Positions 59,980 to 64,000 of a stretch of DNA of 64,000 bases are shown here, in pieces. A program made the translations under genes and the position numbers. This stretch comes from Cryptosporangium phraense (GTDB lineage Bacteria; Actinomycetota; Actinomycetes; Mycobacteriales; Cryptosporangiaceae), in NCBI RefSeq assembly GCF_006912135.1, contig NZ_VIRS01000009.1, forward strand, positions 62,001 through 126,000, written 5' to 3'. The first letter of the stretch is position 1. Each line of letters starts with the position of its first letter. Under the pieces are notes generated by a model. It had not been told where the DNA came from. It saw nothing but the letters and a program-made list of their open reading frames with translations, and did not search any database.

Positions 59980-61662
59980 ATGACCCAGGATCACCCACTG
60001 AAACCACGCAGCACCGACGTGACCGACGGGCTGGAGAAGGCCGCCGCCCGCGGCATGCTCCGCGCGGTCGGCATGAAGGACGAGGACTTCGCCAAGCCGC
60101 AGATCGGCGTCGCCTCGTCGTGGAACGAGATCACCCCCTGCAACCTCTCGCTGGACCGGCTGGCCAAGGCGGCCAAGGAGGGCGTGCGCGCCGCCGACGG
60201 CTTCCCGATGGAGTTCGGCACGATCTCGGTGTCCGACGGCATCTCGATGGGACACGTCGGCATGCACTACTCGCTGGTCAGCCGCGAGGTCATCGCCGAC
60301 TCGGTCGAGGTCGTGATGCAGGCCGAGCGGCTCGACGGCAGCGTGCTGCTGGCCGGCTGCGACAAGTCGCTGCCCGGCATGCTGATGGCCGCGGCGCGCC
60401 TCGACCTCGCGTCGGTGTTCCTGTACGCGGGGTCGACGCTGCCGGGCAAGCTCGACGGCCGGACCGTCACCGTGATCGACGCGTTCGAGGCCGTCGGGGC
60501 GTGCGCCCGGGGCCTGATCACCCGGGAGGAGGTCGACCGGGTCGAGCGCGCGATCTGCCCCGGTGAGGGCGCGTGCGGTGGCATGTACACGGCCAACACG
60601 ATGGCGTCGGCCGCGGAGGCGCTGGGGATGTCGCTGCCGGGGTCGGCCGCGCCGCCGGCGCCGGACCGTCGCCGGGATTCGTACGCGGTGAAGTCCGGCG
60701 AGGCCGTGATCAACCTGATCAAGCGGGGGATCACCGCGCGGCAGATCATGACTCGCGAGGCGTTCGAGAACGCGATCACGGTCGTGCAGGCCCTGGGCGG
60801 TTCGACGAACGCGGTGCTGCACCTGATGGCGATCGCCCACGAGGCGCGCGTCGACATCACTCTGGAAGACTTCAACCGCATCGGCCACCGGACCCCGCAC
60901 CTGGCCGACGTGAAGCCGTTCGGTCAGTACGTGATGACCGACGTTGACGAGATCGGTGGCGTGCCGGTCGTCATGAAGGCGCTGCTCGACGCCGGCCTGC
61001 TGCACGGTGACTGCCTGACCGTGACCGGGAAGACGCTGGCCGAGAACCTCGCCGACATCGCGCCGCCGGACCCGGACGGCAAGATCATCCACGCGATGAA
61101 CAACCCGATCCACCCGGTCGGTGGCATCACCGTGCTGCGCGGCTCGCTGGCCCCGGACGGGGCCGTGCTGAAGTCGGCCGGCATCGAGTACGACGTCTTC
61201 GAGGGCACCGCGCGCGTCTTCGACGGCGAGCAGGGCGCGATGGACGCGGTCACGCACAACACGCTGAACAAGGGCGACGTGATCGTGATCCGGAACGAGG
61301 GGCCGAAGGGTGGGCCGGGGATGCGCGAGATGCTCGCGGTGACCGGGGCGATCAAGGGTGCCGGCCTCGGCAAGGACGTGCTGCTGCTGACGGACGGCCG
61401 CTTCTCGGGCGGGACGACCGGCCCGTGCATCGGGCACGTCGCCCCCGAGGCCGCGCACGGCGGGCCGATCGCGCTGGTGCAGGAGGGCGACCGGATCCGG
61501 TTGGATCTGAACGCCCAGACGCTCGACCTGCTGGTGGATGACGCGGAGCTCGAGCGCCGCCGGGCGCAGTGGAAGCCGCTGCCGCCGGCCTACGAGACCG
61601 GAGTCCTGGCCAAGTACGCCAAGCTCGTCGGAAGCGCCGCCAACGGCGCCGTCTGCGGTTGA
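59980..61662 (+). CDS. ilvD: Dihydroxy-acid dehydratase
   Basis: 560 residues from the ATG at 59980: [20 protein letters not shown] is the conserved beginning. Cluster ligands lie in [22 protein letters not shown] and [20 protein letters not shown] (the three-Cys pattern of the [2Fe-2S] class). [20 protein letters not shown] holds the catalytic Ser region. It converts dihydroxyisovalerate and its methyl homologue to 2-keto acids in Ile/Val synthesis. It ends at a strong intrinsic terminator (61676-61708). ilvB lies 0.9 kb downstream, beyond a toxin-antitoxin pair. Confidence 0.97.
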   Translation: MTQDHPLKPRSTDVTDGLEKAAARGMLRAVGMKDEDFAKPQIGVASSWNEITPCNLSLDRLAKAAKEGVRAADGFPMEFGTISVSDGISMGHVGMHYSLVSREVIADSVEVVMQAERLDGSVLLAGCDKSLPGMLMAAARLDLASVFLYAGSTLPGKLDGRTVTVIDAFEAVGACARGLITREEVDRVERAICPGEGACGGMYTANTMASAAEALGMSLPGSAAPPAPDRRRDSYAVKSGEAVINLIKRGITARQIMTREAFENAITVVQALGGSTNAVLHLMAIAHEARVDITLEDFNRIGHRTPHLADVKPFGQYVMTDVDEIGGVPVVMKALLDAGLLHGDCLTVTGKTLAENLADIAPPDPDGKIIHAMNNPIHPVGGITVLRGSLAPDGAVLKSAGIEYDVFEGTARVFDGEQGAMDAVTHNTLNKGDVIVIRNEGPKGGPGMREMLAVTGAIKGAGLGKDVLLLTDGRFSGGTTGPCIGHVAPEAAHGGPIALVQEGDRIRLDLNAQTLDLLVDDAELERRRAQWKPLPPAYETGVLAKYAKLVGSAANGAVCG

Positions 61663-61675
61663 GCCGTAGTACCTG

Positions 61676-61708
61676 AGAGGGCCGCCCGGCGACGGGCGGC
61701 CCTCTTTT
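61676..61708 (+). terminator. Intrinsic terminator of ilvD
   Basis: Perfect 12-bp arms agagggccgccc (61676-61687) and gggcggccctct (61694-61705), 6-nt loop, followed by TTT. It begins 13 bp after the ilvD stop and isolates the toxin-antitoxin operon. Confidence 0.9.
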
Positions 61709-61740
61709 GCGCTTGCCACTGAAGTGTACGTGTGTATATG

Positions 61741-61781
61741 TTGAGGCGACCGGCGGGAGCGACGTACAATTTTTTGTACAA
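61741..61781 (+). promoter_or_regulatory. yefM-yoeB promoter with TGTACA operator
   Basis: TTGAGG (61741-61746), 18 nt, TACAAT (61765-61770). The palindrome GTACAA-tttt-TTGTAC (61764-61779), containing TGTACA at 61775-61780, overlaps the -10. YefM repressors are known to bind TGTACA palindromes, so this is an autoregulatory operator; a half-site TGTACG lies at 61725-61730. Confidence 0.75.
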
Positions 61782-61808
61782 GTCGTATTGCAACGCCGGA
61801 GGTCCCTC

Positions 61809-62060
61809 ATGCGCACCATGTCCTACTCCGAGTCACGCGCGCGGTACGCCGAGGTGCTCGACGCCGTGATCAACGACCGAGAGGAAATCGTGATCACCCG
61901 CTCTGGGCACGACCCAGTAGTCATCGTCCCCTTGGACGAGTACGAGTCCATGAAGGAAACGCTCTACCTGTTCCGCAACCCCGCCAACGCCCGTCACTTG
62001 ATCGAGTCGATCGAAGAGCTCGAGGGCGGCGGCGGCATCGTCCGGGACATCATCGAATGA
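61809..62060 (+). CDS. yefM: Antitoxin YefM (Phd/YefM family)
   Basis: 83 residues from the ATG at 61809, after a GGAGG site. The N-terminal DNA-binding/dimer fold reads MRTMSYSESRARYAEVLDAV, then IVITRSGHDPVVIVPLDEYE. The C-terminal helix (LYLFRNPANARHLIESIEEL, then GGGGIVRDIIE) wraps and blocks the toxin in known complexes. It is translationally coupled to yoeB by ATGA and probably represses its own promoter through the TGTACA palindrome. Confidence 0.95.
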   Translation: MRTMSYSESRARYAEVLDAVINDREEIVITRSGHDPVVIVPLDEYESMKETLYLFRNPANARHLIESIEELEGGGGIVRDIIE

Positions 62061-62314
62061 AGCTCGTCTGGAGCACGCGTGCGTGGGACGAGTACGTCTG
62101 GTGGCAGTCGCACGACCGGAAGGTCGTCAACCGGATCAACCTGCTCCTGCAGGACATCCTGCGTAACGGCAACGACGGGATCGGTAAGCCCGAGCCGCTG
62201 AAGTACGAGCGCCACGGGTACTGGGCTCGCCGAATCACGCTCGAGCATCGACTGGTCTACAAAGTCGTCGACGAGGACGTCCGCATCGCCGAATGCCGCT
62301 ATCACTACGAGTGA
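62057..62314 (+). CDS. yoeB: Toxin YoeB (ribosome-dependent mRNA endonuclease)
   Basis: 85 residues, near-identical in length and layout to E. coli YoeB. The residues E46, R65, H83 and Y84, which serve catalysis in YoeB, occupy the same positions here (GKPEPLK; EHRLVYK; CRYHYE). It therefore appears active: it would cut mRNA in the ribosomal A site unless held by YefM. Its ATG overlaps the yefM stop. A 10-bp hairpin at 62320-62350 follows. Confidence 0.96.
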   Translation: MKLVWSTRAWDEYVWWQSHDRKVVNRINLLLQDILRNGNDGIGKPEPLKYERHGYWARRITLEHRLVYKVVDEDVRIAECRYHYE

Positions 62315-62319
62315 CCGAC

Positions 62320-62350
62320 GCGGGGCCGCCCAGCCGGGCAGCGGCCCCGC
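62320..62350 (+). terminator. Hairpin after yoeB
   Basis: gcggggccgc (62320-62329) and gcggccccgc (62341-62350) pair perfectly across an 11-nt loop, 5 bp after the yoeB stop. No T-run. Confidence 0.6.
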
Positions 62351-62383
62351 CGCTCGGCGCGCAGACCACAGAGTGGGATGGGT

Positions 62384-62412
62384 TTGACGGGGGGTGGGAA
62401 GCGGCATAGCGT
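62384..62412 (+). promoter_or_regulatory. ilvB promoter
   Basis: TTGACG (62384-62389), 17-nt spacer, TAGCGT (62407-62412). Transcription would start around 62418-62420, at the GTG of the short leader peptide reading. Confidence 0.7.
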
Positions 62413-62452
62413 GACCATCGTGCGATCCACCCTGATTCTCGTACTCAGCTAG
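62411..62452 (+). CDS. ilvB leader peptide (attenuator)
   Basis: GTG to TAG encodes 13 residues, [13 protein letters not shown], with seven Ile/Val/Leu. If transcription starts at 62420, the in-frame GTG there gives a leaderless 10-residue peptide, [10 protein letters not shown], which still carries the LILVL run. Ribosome stalling at Ile/Val/Leu codons when these amino acids are scarce would set the fold of the following RNA. The classic ilv attenuation design, known from Corynebacterium and enterobacteria. Confidence 0.8.
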   Translation: MTIVRSTLILVLS

Positions 62453-62482
62453 CGCGTCGACACCGCACCACATCGACGCGCT
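62451..62482 (+). promoter_or_regulatory. Attenuator hairpin 1 (pause/antiterminator element)
   Basis: agcgcgtcga (62451-62460) and tcgacgcgct (62473-62482) pair perfectly over 10 bp. The first arm overlaps the leader stop codon, as in pause hairpins of attenuators. Confidence 0.7.
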
Positions 62483-62484
62483 CA

Positions 62485-62515
62485 CCCCCCGTGCCGCAGG
62501 CACGAGGGGTTTTTT
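62485..62515 (+). terminator. ilvB attenuator terminator
   Basis: A C-rich arm (62485-62495) and a G-rich arm (62499-62509) form an 11-position stem with one C-A mismatch, a 3-nt loop, and then six T residues (62510-62515). It lies 50 bp before ilvB and should stop transcription when branched-chain amino acids are plentiful. I could not identify the competing antiterminator pairing with certainty. Confidence 0.85.
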
Positions 62516-62564
62516 GTTGCCCGAGAACTCGAGACCGCGTCACCGCTACACGAAGAGGCCTGCC

Positions 62565-64000
62565 ATGAATGCACCAGCCACCCCACCGGCCCACGAATCG
62601 GTCACGGGTGCCCAGTCGCTCGTCCGCTCGCTCGAGGCGGTCGGCGCCGAGGTGGTCTTCGGTATCCCGGGCGGCACCATTCTCCCCACCTACGACCCGC
62701 TCTACGACGCGCAGGGCGTCCGGCACATCCTGACCCGTCACGAGCAGGGCGCGGGCCACGCGGCCGAGGGATACGCGCAGGCCACCGGCAAGGTCGGCGT
62801 CTGCATGGCGACGTCCGGCCCGGGCGCGACGAACCTGGTCACCGCGATCGCCGACGCGTACATGGACTCGGTGCCGATCGTCGCGATCACCGGCCAGGTC
62901 AGCACCCCGATGATCGGCACGGACGCGTTCCAGGAAGCCGACATCTGCGGCATCACGCTGCCGATCACCAAGCACAACTTCCTGGTCAAGCACCCCGAAG
63001 AGATCCCCCAGACGATCGCCGAGGCGTTCCACCTGGCCTCCACCGGTCGCCCCGGCCCGGTCCTGGTCGACGTGCCCAAGGACGTCCAGCAGGCGATGAC
63101 CCGGTTCACCTGGCCGCCGCAGCTGAACCTGCCCGGCTACCGGCCGACCGTCCACCCGCACGGCAAGCAGGTGCGCGAGGCCGCGCGGCTGCTGACCACG
63201 TCGAAGCGCCCGGTGCTCTACGTGGGCGGCGGCGTGCTGAAGGCCCGGGCCTCGGCCGAGCTGAAGGTACTGGCCGAGCTGTCCGGCGCGCCGGTCGTCA
63301 CGACGCTGATGGCGCGGGGCGCGTTCCCCGACAGCCACCGGCAGAACCTCGGGATGCCGGGCATGCACGGCACCGTCGCCGCGGTGCAGGCGCTGCAGAA
63401 GGCCGACCTGATCGTCGCGCTGGGCGCCCGGTTCGACGACCGGGTGACCGGCAACCTCGACAGCTTCGCCCCGCACGCGGTGATCGTCCACGCCGACATC
63501 GACCCGGCCGAGATCAGCAAGAACCGCACCGCGGACGTGCCGATCGTCGGCGACGCCCGCGAGGTGATCGCCGAGCTGGTCGTCGCGCTGCAGGCCGAGG
63601 CCCAGGCCGGCCACCGCGCCGACCTGGAGCCCTGGTGGGCGCAGTTGAACTCCACCCGTGACCGCTACCCGCTGGGTTACGAGGAGCAGGCCGATGGCAC
63701 GCTGGCACCCCAGTACGTCATCGAGCGGCTGGGGAAGATCTCCGGACCGGAGACGATCTTCGCCGCGGGTGTCGGCCAGCACCAGATGTGGGCCAGCCAG
63801 TTCATCTCGTACGAGAACCCGTACACCTGGCTGAACTCCGGCGGCGCGGGGACGATGGGATACGCCGTCCCCGCCGCCATGGGCGCCAAGGTCGGTAAGC
63901 CCGACACCACCGTGTGGGCGATCGACGGCGACGGCTGCTTCCAGATGACCAATCAGGAACTGGCCACCTGCGCCCTGGAGGGCATCCCGATCAAGGTCGC
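62565..64000 (+). CDS. ilvB: Acetolactate synthase large subunit IlvB, 5' part
   Basis: The frame runs from the ATG at 62565 past the window end; 478 residues are seen of an expected 600 or so. The ThDP-activating Glu is in [80 protein letters not shown] and the start of the cofactor motif [20 protein letters not shown] are intact. It condenses pyruvate (or pyruvate plus 2-ketobutyrate), the first step of Val/Leu/Ile synthesis. It is controlled by the leader-peptide attenuator just upstream. An ilvN regulatory subunit gene is expected beyond the edge. Confidence 0.97.
   Translation, partial: MNAPATPPAHESVTGAQSLVRSLEAVGAEVVFGIPGGTILPTYDPLYDAQGVRHILTRHEQGAGHAAEGYAQATGKVGVCMATSGPGATNLVTAIADAYMDSVPIVAITGQVSTPMIGTDAFQEADICGITLPITKHNFLVKHPEEIPQTIAEAFHLASTGRPGPVLVDVPKDVQQAMTRFTWPPQLNLPGYRPTVHPHGKQVREAARLLTTSKRPVLYVGGGVLKARASAELKVLAELSGAPVVTTLMARGAFPDSHRQNLGMPGMHGTVAAVQALQKADLIVALGARFDDRVTGNLDSFAPHAVIVHADIDPAEISKNRTADVPIVGDAREVIAELVVALQAEAQAGHRADLEPWWAQLNSTRDRYPLGYEEQADGTLAPQYVIERLGKISGPETIFAAGVGQHQMWASQFISYENPYTWLNSGGAGTMGYAVPAAMGAKVGKPDTTVWAIDGDGCFQMTNQELATCALEGIPIKV

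Overview
The window comes from the chromosome of a high-GC actinomycete. The support is very high GC with strong third-position bias, many GTG starts and GTGA/ATGA gene overlaps, repeated 'TAnnnT, about 7 nt, start codon' leaderless promoters, a GlgE-type alpha-glucan pathway, and a gene order (etfBA, iscS, mnmA, metE-like, ligA, gatCAB, ilvD, ilvB) that I recall from mycobacteria and other actinobacteria. A Frankia/Cryptosporangium/Micromonospora-like organism would fit, but I cannot fix the genus. I saw no rRNA, tRNA, CRISPR array, insertion sequence or phage gene.

1-20 kb is alpha-glucan and trehalose metabolism. The end of an NAD-dependent glutamate dehydrogenase meets a WD40-repeat Ser/Thr kinase. 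Next comes a minus-strand operon glgE-treS-mak-glgB (trehalose to maltose, to maltose-1-phosphate, to linear glucan, to branched glucan), divergent from glgP, and then glgX. An ABC ATPase and a second membrane Ser/Thr kinase, with a YVTN propeller, follow. The two kinases bracket the glucan cluster.

20-34 kb is accessory. It holds an enoyl-CoA hydratase, a membrane acyltransferase, a proline-rich exported protein and an IlvG-like ThDP enzyme. Then comes a mirror-image locus: RibD-type reductase, DGPF/YCII protein and ECF42-type sigma factor on the plus strand; two overlapping membrane PAS-GGDEF diguanylate cyclases; and a second sigma, DGPF and RibD set on the minus strand. A DUF885 protein and a methyltransferase close the region. 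The mirror-image locus is the best candidate here for an undescribed signalling system.

34-54 kb is mostly housekeeping: electron transfer flavoprotein, an MFS transporter, cysteine desulfurase, MnmA, a MetE-like protein, NAD-dependent DNA ligase, an ArfB-type rescue factor and the GatCAB amidotransferase. Accessory genes are inserted among these. They are an XRE regulator with a perfect palindromic operator followed by a ClpP-fold protein that lacks all three catalytic residues, a polytopic glycosyltransferase, and a winged-helix regulator divergent from an S41 protein across a triple GTCAAG operator.

54-64 kb holds an HxlR / carboxymuconolactone decarboxylase / aminotransferase group, an ECF sigma factor with a membrane-anchored neighbour, a membrane metallophosphoesterase, a PQQ-type sugar dehydrogenase lipoprotein and a PH-domain protein. 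It ends with branched-chain amino acid genes: ilvD with a strong terminator, a complete YefM-YoeB toxin-antitoxin operon, and ilvB (cut by the window end) behind a textbook leader-peptide attenuator.
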